This document shows, in pieces, positions 45,532-54,204 of a stretch of DNA of 64,000 nucleotides (position 1 is its first letter; each line of letters opens with the position of its first letter). A program made the translations under genes and the position numbers. The notes under the pieces were generated by a model. It did no database searches and was not told where the DNA came from. It saw nothing but the letters and a program-made list of their open reading frames with translations. The stretch is from positions 124,001 to 188,000 of the forward strand of contig NZ_VMHN01000005.1 in NCBI RefSeq assembly GCF_008795955.1, in the 5' to 3' direction. The stretch is from Marinobacter denitrificans (lineage in GTDB: Bacteria > Pseudomonadota > Gammaproteobacteria > Pseudomonadales > Oleiphilaceae).

Positions 45532-45555
45532 TTTTGGTTGGTTAACCAACCAAAA
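45532..45555. promoter_or_regulatory. Perfect 24-bp palindromic operator
   Basis: TTTTGGTTGGTT (45532-45543) is followed immediately by its exact reverse complement (45544-45555). It sits between the thioesterase-pump operon and the divergent TetR gene. A minus-strand TTGACT element partly overlaps it. Size and symmetry fit a TetR-family dimer (or two dimers). Confidence 0.8.
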
Positions 45556-45673
45556 GTCAAGGCTATGTTTGCGGACAAATGGCACGTCGCCTGCGGAATG
45601 GCGTAAGATCAGTGCAGCGAGTCTGACCGCTCTGATGAATAATAAATGGGCTTGCTGAGGAGATACTCAAGCG

Positions 45674-46282
45674 ATGGTTAACAGACAGATTGCTCCTGCA
45701 AGCAAACTGGGCGACCAGGGCGACGTTTTGTCTAACGCAGCCCGGCTTTTTCGTGAGAAAGGTTTTGAAAGGACGTCGCTCAAGGAGATTGCCGAGGCCT
45801 GCAATATGCTGCCCGGAAGTCTGTATTATCGTTACAACAGCAAGGAAGCGCTGCTTGTTGAGCTGATGCGCCGGGGAGTCGACCTGGTGACCGCAGAGGT
45901 CAAGTCGGCTTACGCCAGCTCGGACGACCCGGTTGCGCGTTTGCGTCTTTGTATCAACGCACATCTGCGAGCCCTGCTGTTAGATTCGGATGCGGTTTAC
46001 GTGCTGTTGTTTGAATGGCGGGCGCTGGGCCCGGAGGCTCGTAAGGAAATCATCGAACTGCGTGACCAGTACGAGTCCCTGTGGGCTGAGATCCTCGAAA
46101 CAATGATTGAACAGGGCGTGGTCCGGAAGAATGTTGACGGCCGCTTGCTTCGCTTGATCGGCCTTGGGGCGCTCAACTGGGTTGCAACCTGGTTCGACCC
46201 GAACGGGGCCCATTCACTCGACGCCATTGGTGATTTGATCTGGCAGATCGCTATGGAGGGCGTGATCAATAAAAGTGAGTAA
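45674..46282 (+). CDS. TetR-family regulator of the thioesterase-RND operon
   Basis: A 202-residue repressor. The N-terminal DNA-binding part is RLFREKGFERTSLKEIAEACNMLPGSLYYRYNSKEALLVELMRRG; the recognition helix is residues 43-56. The ligand domain includes ETMIEQGVVRKNVDGRLLRLIGLGALNWVATWFDP, similar to fatty-acid or acyl-CoA-responsive TetR proteins. It diverges from the thioesterase-pump operon across a 24-bp palindrome. A near-identical but helix-less duplicate lies at 52600. Confidence 0.9.
   Translation: MVNRQIAPASKLGDQGDVLSNAARLFREKGFERTSLKEIAEACNMLPGSLYYRYNSKEALLVELMRRGVDLVTAEVKSAYASSDDPVARLRLCINAHLRALLLDSDAVYVLLFEWRALGPEARKEIIELRDQYESLWAEILETMIEQGVVRKNVDGRLLRLIGLGALNWVATWFDPNGAHSLDAIGDLIWQIAMEGVINKSE
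45753..46252 (+). repeat. Duplicated TetR segment, copy A
   Basis: About 500 bp that recur at 52694-53142 in the same orientation with only scattered substitutions. Copy B is 51 bp shorter, the missing block being about 45797-45847. The two copies are about 6.9 kb apart and enclose an AraC gene, an IS1595 remnant and the Ig-like/FadL pair. Confidence 0.88.
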
Positions 46283-46320
46283 ACATTGGCGCCGGCTAAA
46301 CAAGCGCAAGTGGTGGCTTT

Positions 46321-47391
46321 TTAAGGTCGCCCATCAGGTGGGTGCAGGGTTTGTGCTCTGACATTTAGCCTGAATCGCTCCGGTGGCTGGTCAAACCAGC
46401 GCTTGAACGCGCGCCTGAAATTGGCACTGTCGTGATAGTTCATCAGTGCGGCAATGGCCTCAATGGACAATTGGCTGTCACGCAGGTAGCTCGCGGCCTG
46501 CTGGGACAGAATCTCGCCGCGAATGTTTCCGAAACTGGTACGCTCCTGTTTGAGTTTGCGCGCCAGAGTGCGTTTACTCATGAACAGAGAGGCCGCCGCT
46601 TCGTCTTCACTGGGCGTTCCGGGCGGTCGGGACAACATCATCTTCTTCAGTCGGGTCTGATAGGTCGGCTTATCAGAATGAAGTTGCGCAAGCATGGATT
46701 GACACTGCTGCAAGGCCAGACGATAGTTTTCATGATTGGCGGCGGCGTTCGGTTCCCGGCACAACGCCGTTGGCAACGTGAGTTTTAACTGGTCGCAGTC
46801 AAAGTGAATCTGCCCGGACAAAAAGTCTGGATATATCGAGTGGTACTCGGGCTTCGGATGGACGAAGCATATTTCGGCCTCATGCAAGGGGCGACCAACT
46901 ATGAACTCGCCGAATTCGAAAAGTGCCTTGACCATCGCATCCGAGAAGCACCGTTGTATGTCATCGTCCAGCAACTCTTGAAAGTCCAGAATGCATTCCA
47001 GGCGCTCGTCGACTTGCTGCAAATGCAGCTGGATGAAGCTCGCGCGCGTGGGCAGGAATGTATGAATCGCCTGCAGTGCATTGAGGAGGTCAGCGCTACT
47101 GTAGGCCACAAACCCCATCGCTCCGTGGGTTGCCGGGGTTAGCCGCTTGCCGAGCCGTAACCCTAATTCCGGCTGGCCGGACAGCTCCAGAGCGTTGCGC
47201 AGAATCCGCACTTGCTGCGTAGCCGTAAGCAAGCTGTCCTCGGTCAGAAATTGCGTAATTCCAAGTCCAGTACCCTGCAGCAGACGTGGCAGTTGTTTGG
47301 CGGTTAAATCCAGCTCACGGGCAATTAGCCGTGAATAATTCGATGGAATGTCCCATCCGGGTTTTTGCAAACCACCCGTCTTCGCCGTCAT
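46321..47391 (-). CDS. AraC-family regulator (arabinose-binding-like N-terminus)
   Basis: A 356-residue regulator. The N-terminal 200 residues resemble the AraC_binding/OruR type (RLGKRLTPATHGAMGFVAYSSADLLNAL). The C-terminal double helix-turn-helix reads EDEAAASLFMSKRTLARKLKQERTSFGNIRGEILSQQAASYL and LSIEAIAALMNYHDSANFRRAFKRWFDQPPERFR. Regulators of this type often control fatty-acid or hydrocarbon genes. It is convergent with the TetR gene; its target is unknown, perhaps the Ig-like/FadL pair nearby. Confidence 0.88.
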   Translation of the reverse strand: MTAKTGGLQKPGWDIPSNYSRLIARELDLTAKQLPRLLQGTGLGITQFLTEDSLLTATQQVRILRNALELSGQPELGLRLGKRLTPATHGAMGFVAYSSADLLNALQAIHTFLPTRASFIQLHLQQVDERLECILDFQELLDDDIQRCFSDAMVKALFEFGEFIVGRPLHEAEICFVHPKPEYHSIYPDFLSGQIHFDCDQLKLTLPTALCREPNAAANHENYRLALQQCQSMLAQLHSDKPTYQTRLKKMMLSRPPGTPSEDEAAASLFMSKRTLARKLKQERTSFGNIRGEILSQQAASYLRDSQLSIEAIAALMNYHDSANFRRAFKRWFDQPPERFRLNVRAQTLHPPDGRP

Positions 47392-47479
47392 GAGTTACCG
47401 TCATGTTGTTGTCTTTAAATGACCTCCGCTTGTCAATAAATGACCTGACAGGAGTGCCGGCAAGTAGCCAATATCTTGA

Positions 47480-47851
47480 TTACGCATAAGGCTCAGCCAT
47501 CGTCAAGAGCCGGTACGGCATTGGCGGCGTTCTGGCGGCTACCGCGAGAAGGCGCGGGATCATGGCCTCGAGATCATAGTGCCGATTGAAGCGATATTCG
47601 AACTCGGCCAGGTAGGGCGGGGCATGCTGCCCGCGGATGGCATGGTACGTACCGGTGATCGCGTTCTTGGCGTTCCCGAGCAGCGTATTGACCCAGTTGA
47701 ACTGCGGATTTGCCACGCTGGCACGCCCACAGCCGATGATATGGCGCTCATAAGCGTAGGTGGGCGTATCGTAGGCCCGGAAGCATCCGAGGCCATCGCT
47801 GTTACCGGGGCCAGTCTTTTTGGCTTTGATCTGGCCCGCTTTTGGAAGACC
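47480..47851 (-). pseudogene. IS1595-type transposase C-terminal remnant
   Basis: The minus-strand frame from 47851 to 47480 reads AKKTGPGNSDGLGCFRAYDTPTY and then HIIGCGRASVANPQFNWVN, TLLGNAKNAITGTYHAIRG, YLAEFEYRFNRHYDLEAMIPRLL and RTPPMPYRLL. This is the C-terminal part of an IS1595-family DDE transposase. An in-frame TAA (47852-47854) cuts it from any N-terminus. The next 130 bp upstream hold no recognisable transposase start, so the element is dead. Terminal repeats were not found. Confidence 0.8.
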
Positions 47852-47987
47852 TTAGCACAATGGGCTGAGGCACGTAACACAAGCCAGTGTTGACTCGCTG
47901 ACGCCAGCAGGCTCGTTTCCAAGGAGGTGGTTTCGCCTTCAACAGGAAACAGGGCCAGCCCGGAAGCCAGCCCGTGAAACCTATGAA

Positions 47988-50900
47988 TCAGTTTTGCGTG
48001 TAGGGCGACACATACCTGAGGTGGAGTTCATTCGGGGCAATTCCGATGGTCAGGTCGGTGTCGACGTCGATTACCGCGTTAACAATTCCATCGACAACCC
48101 CGCCCAATAGGCGGCAAAGAAGACCTGTTCCGATACTACAAATTGCAGACTCCTCTTCAAGCAAGCCCACAGTTGCTCGCCCTAAAAGCCTCGTTGACAG
48201 CACAATCGGCTCAACATTTCGTTGTTCTATGACGATCCTGCCATCATCAAGGAAGGTTATCGGTCCAGAGAGCTTCAATCCATTAATTGGATAGCTGCGC
48301 AGATTATCCTCAAGGCGGGTGTTCGCCAGTCCGCTCAGCCTAACGTTCAGATACGGTGCATCAAGGTAAACATCCAGCTCGGTCTCGAAGGTCAGCTGAC
48401 CGTCTTTCTGTAGAATCACGCCATCAATCAGGCCGTCGCGGTTTTCGCCCTGGTAACGCATGCGCAAGGCGAGGGGGCCGGTGTCAAACTCTTGAGAGGT
48501 CTGTAAATCACTGGTCGCAAGTGCTGCGAGCAACTGATTGCTCAGATTGACCCAGATGTCGCTAGGCGTGGTAAGCAGTACCGACGGATGCAACTTCACA
48601 GGCACTCGCATGCTGCCATCTTCGGCAACGGTTGGTTCACCCACTATCTCAACATCAAGGTTTGCGGTCAGAAAAATGAATTTTTTGAACTCATCGCAAG
48701 CTTCAGCACCTACTTCACAACCAATCTGCCCGTTATCCTCCAGAACCCCGCTACTGATCTCCGTTATGGCAAGCTTCATGGAATTTTCAGGAATTCCGCT
48801 GATTGCATCAGGCTCTTCCGGATCCAGCTTCAGATTAGCATTCACATCCCTGCTCGGGAGGTTTTTCAGCGGCAGAAGCACGGAGGTTCTGGTTATATCT
48901 CTGGCAACAAACCGGTTTTCAAGCGGTTGTCCGCCTGACGAGAGATCCCCGAGGCTCCTTCCCGGGTCGGCGTACTGGCTCAGGAGCCTGGTGTACAAGG
49001 GGGTACCCTGTTGATTGGTAATACCATCGGTCAGCACGTAACGGTAGCTTGTGCCTGGCTCCCACCTTTCAAGCGGCACGGCTCTTAGTTCACGGCCGTT
49101 GAGAAGGCGCAGGCTGTACCCCTCAACTGATTTCCATTTGCCGTTCTCGTCCTGCTTTTCCACAACAACAGTTTCGCCGGCCACAATGGAGTCCGGATCG
49201 ATATCCTGTGAGAAGCGAACGATGATCGGCTCGCTGGCCGAATGCTCCGTTATGGGCAGCAAATCATCCAGCGGGCGCTGTCCAAAATTCGCGGACGCAG
49301 GGGTTTGGCTCGTGATGCCACCAAGGCACCGCCCCTGCTTCCCGGCCTGGACATCCATGTCCGTCTTGGCGCATGGGTAACCAGGAAGGGTTGTAAGGGC
49401 AATCGGACCAACGTCAGCTGGCGGGACAGCCGCCGCTGGGTCGAGCCTGAAATCACGGCTTGTGCTGGTCATCGGATTACCCGACAGGTCAACAAGGCCG
49501 TCCATCGTAAGGGTATAATCGATGCCATGCGTTAACGGCTCGGTTGGCCGGATAACGAGAGCCGGGCCGTCAAGCCGGGATTTAAAGGTAACCTCTGCCG
49601 ATGTGGTGCCGTCATTGGCGATGAGGGTGATATTGTCCGGATTGATGGATGACGGAAGGAGAGGTTCCGAGAAATAGACAATCAAAGGGTCAGAAGGCCT
49701 CTGTATGTCGGAGTGTTCCCCGGGTACCCAGCTCTTGATGAAGGGCGCTGCGGTGTCCGCAAAGTCGGCCTGTAGCGGGGCATCTTCGACGTTGCGGAAG
49801 CCGTTCAGCTTGAAGGAGATCAGGCCTGAGGCTGTGTCAATGCCCATCACGTCCGGCTCAATAACACCAACGGCTTCGATGCTCAGCTTTCCGTCTTCGA
49901 CGAGGGCAGTGCCCACCAGTTGCACGTGCATGAGCTGTTGGCCAAGGGCGCCGTTGGCAACGGTGTTCCCGGTATTCAGGGCCATATCGATGTAGAGTTC
50001 GAGCAGTCGGGGTGCATCCACTGCATCGGTATAGGGGTTGGGTATCAGGAAACCATTGGCATCCGAGAGAAAGCGAACCCCGACGGCTTCGGACTCGAAT
50101 CCGGCCGGCACAGCCCCCGCGATGCTGACTTCTACAGAGCTTCCGGTGAGCAAGGTGCCCCGGTCGATCCTCAACGGAATGCTCTGAGCGGCCGCCTCAA
50201 ACTTGGGAATAAAACCCAGTTCCGCGAACACAGTGCCGGCGACACTGGTCGGGTTTTCTTCGCCCAGAAGAAGGGAGCTCAGGTTTACCGAATTGTAATC
50301 GGCACCCGTCAGTGGCAGTTGGCCTGGTATGTTTTCAGCTACCTGGGCCATGATCTGGCGCTTGCCAGTCGGAGAGCGGGAGTCGGTCGGGTTGAAGGTC
50401 AGTGTGCGATCTTCGGACAGGGTGTCACCAAGCAGTGCACTTTTGATGCCGGTAGTCAGGGTTAGGTTATAGGTTCGGGCCGGATCCAGGTAGCCTTCCG
50501 GATCCACCGTGACCCGGTGACCCTTGACGTATATTTCGGCATTGACCGGTTCGCCGGCCTGGTCCGCCAGGCGGATGGTCTGGCCGTAAACCACCGATTG
50601 CGGGTCGACGGGCTCGGTAAACTGAAGCCGGAAGGTCGTAAAGTCCGTGACGGGGTAGTCGTTCCCTCCGTCCGGAATGGTTCGCGCCAGTTCAAATCCG
50701 GTACCTTCGGTCTGGCTCAGAAGCGGGCCGGATGTTGCCGGTGCTGTTCTGAATTTGATTCCGTCCGCGGTCAGGGACACTGGTGCGCCGCCAACCTGAA
50801 GTCCCTCTGCGGTCAGGGTGTAGCGGGTTCCCGGTGCAAGCGCCTTGTCCGGCTTTGCCGCAAGCCCCATCTTGTCTTCATCAGTGAACATCACGTCTGT

Positions 50901-51182
50901 GAGGGTAACCTCGTTCCCGGTGGCATCCCTCAGGATCAGAGAGTCAGGAATGTCGGTCAGCGGTGTGTCGATGGACTTGTTGAAACGCAGGAAGACCGGT
51001 GTTGTTGTGGGAACGGTGGACGTGACACCGGGCTGATTGCCGCCCGGGGGCGTACTGTCAGCCGGATAGGTAAATGTCAGCGATCCGGGTGTCGGAGCCC
51101 GGGTAACGGTCTGCTCGTCGCCGCTATCCCCGCAGCCTGCGAGTGCTGTGGTGACAATCAATGCAATAGTGGTTTTTTTCAT
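47988..51182 (-). CDS. Large Ig-like (Big_5) lipoprotein
   Basis: A 1064-residue protein with a lipobox (ALIVTTALAGCGDSG) and several Ig-like repeats of the bacterial Big_5 kind: VFLRFNKSIDTPLTDIPDSLILRD, FRLQFTEPVDPQSVVYGQTIRLAD, LIVYFSEPLLPSSINPDNITLIA and IIVRFSQDIDPDSIVAGETVVVE. Each is followed by a GTxYxxTL-type end. The ATG at 51182 has GAGGT upstream. The FadL-like gene ends 11 bp upstream, so they form an operon. It may act outside the outer membrane in adhesion or in delivering hydrophobic substrates; this is inference. Confidence 0.82.
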   Translation of the reverse strand: MKKTTIALIVTTALAGCGDSGDEQTVTRAPTPGSLTFTYPADSTPPGGNQPGVTSTVPTTTPVFLRFNKSIDTPLTDIPDSLILRDATGNEVTLTDVMFTDEDKMGLAAKPDKALAPGTRYTLTAEGLQVGGAPVSLTADGIKFRTAPATSGPLLSQTEGTGFELARTIPDGGNDYPVTDFTTFRLQFTEPVDPQSVVYGQTIRLADQAGEPVNAEIYVKGHRVTVDPEGYLDPARTYNLTLTTGIKSALLGDTLSEDRTLTFNPTDSRSPTGKRQIMAQVAENIPGQLPLTGADYNSVNLSSLLLGEENPTSVAGTVFAELGFIPKFEAAAQSIPLRIDRGTLLTGSSVEVSIAGAVPAGFESEAVGVRFLSDANGFLIPNPYTDAVDAPRLLELYIDMALNTGNTVANGALGQQLMHVQLVGTALVEDGKLSIEAVGVIEPDVMGIDTASGLISFKLNGFRNVEDAPLQADFADTAAPFIKSWVPGEHSDIQRPSDPLIVYFSEPLLPSSINPDNITLIANDGTTSAEVTFKSRLDGPALVIRPTEPLTHGIDYTLTMDGLVDLSGNPMTSTSRDFRLDPAAAVPPADVGPIALTTLPGYPCAKTDMDVQAGKQGRCLGGITSQTPASANFGQRPLDDLLPITEHSASEPIIVRFSQDIDPDSIVAGETVVVEKQDENGKWKSVEGYSLRLLNGRELRAVPLERWEPGTSYRYVLTDGITNQQGTPLYTRLLSQYADPGRSLGDLSSGGQPLENRFVARDITRTSVLLPLKNLPSRDVNANLKLDPEEPDAISGIPENSMKLAITEISSGVLEDNGQIGCEVGAEACDEFKKFIFLTANLDVEIVGEPTVAEDGSMRVPVKLHPSVLLTTPSDIWVNLSNQLLAALATSDLQTSQEFDTGPLALRMRYQGENRDGLIDGVILQKDGQLTFETELDVYLDAPYLNVRLSGLANTRLEDNLRSYPINGLKLSGPITFLDDGRIVIEQRNVEPIVLSTRLLGRATVGLLEEESAICSIGTGLLCRLLGGVVDGIVNAVIDVDTDLTIGIAPNELHLRYVSPYTQN

Positions 51183-51193
51183 GCCGTACCTCT

Positions 51194-52534
51194 TCAAAAT
51201 CTCAGCGTAATTGAGCCGCTGAACACGTGAATATCGCCGTCTGCAGTAACGTCTTCTTCATTGCCATTGAAGTCGACAATGGTGAAGTCACGCTCTTGCA
51301 GCATCTGGTACTGGTAACCGAGGTCCACGCGAACGGGGTAGGCCAGAAGACGGGTCCGATTGTAGGTGGCACTTAAGCCAAGCCCGACAGAAATCTTGTC
51401 TGTGTCCAGGTAGTTAATTTCCGGATTTCGGGTGGTTTTCAGAGGGGATTCTTCATAGGCGACGCCGGCACGGAAGGTAAAATTGTCGTTCAGCATGTAC
51501 TCGCCACCGAGGCGGGGAACCAGGGTGTTGTCAAACTGCATACGGGCAGCGGGGGGAAGGCTGTTCTGATCCTTGATGGTGTCGCTGGTAAATTTATCTT
51601 CCAGGCCTGACCAGTTCTGTTGTTCTACACTGCCGCCAATACGCCAGCCGTCACCTTTATACTGGGTGCCGACGACCCAGATTTCCGGCTGAAAGGAGTC
51701 TATCGTGGTAACCGCAAGCGCAAGCCCCGGATCGGGAATCGTCTGGTCGACAATGACGTTTGCGTCGATACTGGTGGAAGCCGATGATTCTGCCCGGTAA
51801 GCAAGGGCCGTTTCCCAGCCGCTCAACCAACAGCCGCTTTCAGGGCAGAAAGTTTTGCCCCAGTCGATGGAGGTACTGAGAATCGACTTTACAGAGGGTT
51901 CGGCATTGACTGACAGGCGCTCACGTCGTGTCTCACCGGCCAGGTTCGATAACGTATCCAGCTTGGCTGTGGCTTCGAGGGTGACTCTTGCCGAGATTCC
52001 GGCGTCAATACCTCGCCAGATGTTGGTGGCACCACCGATATTGAGGAACAGGGGTTCCCTGCCATACTCCATGAACTGGCCGCTTTCTGATGTGTTTGAA
52101 CTGAAGGCCAGCAGTTCCTTGCCATACTTCTCTACTCCCGCGATGAAGCCAAAGTAAATGGGGTGCTTAAAACGGGTCAAGGAAGAAAGATTTGTTTTCA
52201 TGCCGATGAGCACATGCTGACTCGGTGAGTCGGCGAGTACGTCGCCATCCCGCAGGGGGCCATCCGCTCTCAGTTCCTGTTCTGCATGAAGCAGGCCTAG
52301 GGTCAGCTCTCCCCGGGGATCTTTTGTCAGATAAGCCGGGTTATAGTAAGTGGCAGACACCTGATCGTTGAACATAGACAGGGATTGCGCTGTAGCCACG
52401 TCGGCTGCCATTACCCCGTAGGTGGTGCCGATGTTGCCCATGCTGGCCTGAGTGGGAAAAGAACCCCCAGCGGACAGAATTGCGATTGCAAGGCAAGAGG
52501 TAGGGCCCTTAGTAAAAAGGGGAGTCTTAGGCAT
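51194..52534 (-). CDS. FadL/OMPP1-type outer-membrane transport protein
   Basis: A 446-residue barrel protein with a signal peptide and the FadL-like hatch region (NIGTTYGVMAADVATAQSLSMFNDQVSATYYNPAYL), then alternating strands ending HVFSGSITLRF with a C-terminal Phe. Homologues carry long-chain fatty acids, alkanes or aromatics across the outer membrane. Its partner lipoprotein follows directly. The TetR and AraC genes nearby are possible regulators. Confidence 0.82.
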   Translation of the reverse strand: MPKTPLFTKGPTSCLAIAILSAGGSFPTQASMGNIGTTYGVMAADVATAQSLSMFNDQVSATYYNPAYLTKDPRGELTLGLLHAEQELRADGPLRDGDVLADSPSQHVLIGMKTNLSSLTRFKHPIYFGFIAGVEKYGKELLAFSSNTSESGQFMEYGREPLFLNIGGATNIWRGIDAGISARVTLEATAKLDTLSNLAGETRRERLSVNAEPSVKSILSTSIDWGKTFCPESGCWLSGWETALAYRAESSASTSIDANVIVDQTIPDPGLALAVTTIDSFQPEIWVVGTQYKGDGWRIGGSVEQQNWSGLEDKFTSDTIKDQNSLPPAARMQFDNTLVPRLGGEYMLNDNFTFRAGVAYEESPLKTTRNPEINYLDTDKISVGLGLSATYNRTRLLAYPVRVDLGYQYQMLQERDFTIVDFNGNEEDVTADGDIHVFSGSITLRF

Positions 52535-52599
52535 TAATATGCTCCGTTTTCTCGTTATTGTTGTCAGTACATCTATACAGCGCTTGTTGAGGCGGTCAG

Positions 52600-53178
52600 A
52601 TGCTGTTCAGCAAAAAAGCTTACTTAAACTGTTTTTTCGGAACATTGGCCCTCTTGACGCCACAGATCGTCTTTAACGTAGCCAGGCTTTTCCGTGAGAA
52701 AGGTTTTGAAAGGACGTCGCTCAAGTACATTGCCGAAGCACTGCTTGTCGAGCTGATGCGCCGGGGAGTCGACCTGGTGACCGCAGAGGTCGAGTCGGCT
52801 TACGCCAGCTCGGATGACCCGTTTGAACGATTGCGCCTTTGTATCAACGCGCATCTGCGAGCCCTGTTGTTAGATTCGGACGCGGTTTACGTGTTGCTGT
52901 TTGAATGGCGAGCGCTGGGCCCGGAGGCTCGCGAGGAAATCATCGAACTGCGTGACCAGTACGAGTCCCTGTGGGCTGAGATCCTCGAAACAATGATTGA
53001 ACAGGGCGTGGTCCGGAAGAATGTTGACGGCCGTTTGCTTCGCCTGATCGGCCTTGGGGCGCTCAACTGGGTTGCAACCTGGTTCGACCCGAACGGAGTC
53101 CATTCACTCGACGCCATTGGTGATTTGATCTGGCAGATCGCTGTGGACGGTGTCATCAATAAAGGAGTCAAGGCATAG
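52600..53178 (+). pseudogene. TetR duplicate lacking the recognition helix
   Basis: From RLFREKGFERTSLK onward this is almost identical to the TetR protein at 45674, but IAEA joins directly to LLVELMRR: residues 43-59 of the intact copy, the recognition helix and its flanks, are deleted in frame. The first 28 residues are also replaced by unrelated sequence. The ligand and dimerisation domain is complete. It cannot bind DNA alone. It could be a dead gene or a protein that forms inactive heterodimers with the intact repressor. No good ribosome-binding site is seen before the ATG at 52600. Confidence 0.8.
52694..53142 (+). repeat. Duplicated TetR segment, copy B
   Basis: Matches 45753-46252 with scattered substitutions and one 51-bp deletion. 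In copy A the deleted block is bounded by GAGGCCTGC and GAAGCGCTGC, short related sequences that could have supported slippage or recombination. Confidence 0.88.
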
Positions 53179-53208
53179 GGTAAACACTGCCGGAAAATGT
53201 CTCGGTAC

Positions 53209-54189
53209 TCAGAAGTGATACGCAGCCGACACAGTTCCAAAAGAAAGTGCATCTTTATTGCTTTCATCCTGACTGGTCGTCGCTCTGAGTGTGATGGCAA
53301 TCTGGATTCCAGGCGAATGCCAGCCAACGCCCACGCCACCCAGACCGACAACAGGACGCTGGTCATAATCGTAGCGCCCTGACTGCTCCTCCAGATAGGA
53401 ATAGGGTATGAATTCCATACCCAAACCAATGAACACGGACCAACCCGAGCCGGGGGCATTCAGTGAGCCCGGCAGGGCGATGGTTGAAGAGGCTCCTGCA
53501 TAATCCGGGATGATATTGGCGGGCAAGTTGGTGCCGATTCGCCAAGACATCCCCAGCTCACCACTGCTGACGAAATTCGACAGCCTGCCACCGGTTACCC
53601 AGGCCATCTCCTGGTGAATCCCACTGCCGATATTATCGCGAAACAACCGCTGGGCATGAAAGGCGTGCACTTCGCCAATGACATCGGTGCCCAGCTGGTT
53701 ATCCCAGCCATTCGGATTGGTGCTGCCGGTCAGTTTGTGGACCCATTTCTGCGTTACTTCGGCGCCGGAATTCGGTCCAACGACGCCCAGACCGATGCCA
53801 TAGCCGGTCAGGGATTCTGAACTCCAGCTCCAGAGAGTGATTGAGCCAGAGAGGTAGCCGACGTAAGGCAAGTCTTCATAAATCGGCCCAGATGCTTGTA
53901 TGTTCTCTGGGGTGACCATCAGTTGGCTCAAGCTGAAAGTCAAGGCATGAGCGTTGCCCGTGCGACCAATAACGGGCAACCAATCCATCGCGTTCCTGGC
54001 GCTTCTGGCCAGACACACCTCGCAGTTGTTGTTTTCTGCCGAGGCACTCAGATAGGACAATCGACCGCCATTGGTATACCCCTTATCCGAGCCGGTCAGA
54101 AGGTCGTTGTCCCAGGAAATGCTAAAGGCCCCGGAATTGGCCCCGGCAAATTCGGGAACAAGTGCAAACAAAAAAATGATCAACCTCAA
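53209..54189 (-). CDS. Second LpxR-like lipid A deacylase (DUF2219)
   Basis: A 326-residue outer-membrane protein with a short signal peptide (LIIFLFALVPEFAGA). Motifs are FSISWDNDLLTGSDKGYTNGGRLSYLS (Asn-Asp pair), IYEDLPYVGYLSGSITLWS, and KWVHKLTGSTNPNGWDNQLGTD with the active-site His. It differs strongly from the LpxR-like protein at 27678, so it is not a recent duplicate. It ends near the TetR remnant and lies downstream of the MipA gene on the same strand. Confidence 0.82.
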   Translation of the reverse strand: MRLIIFLFALVPEFAGANSGAFSISWDNDLLTGSDKGYTNGGRLSYLSASAENNNCEVCLARSARNAMDWLPVIGRTGNAHALTFSLSQLMVTPENIQASGPIYEDLPYVGYLSGSITLWSWSSESLTGYGIGLGVVGPNSGAEVTQKWVHKLTGSTNPNGWDNQLGTDVIGEVHAFHAQRLFRDNIGSGIHQEMAWVTGGRLSNFVSSGELGMSWRIGTNLPANIIPDYAGASSTIALPGSLNAPGSGWSVFIGLGMEFIPYSYLEEQSGRYDYDQRPVVGLGGVGVGWHSPGIQIAITLRATTSQDESNKDALSFGTVSAAYHF

Positions 54190-54204
54190 GAGAGCTTTGT
54201 CCCG

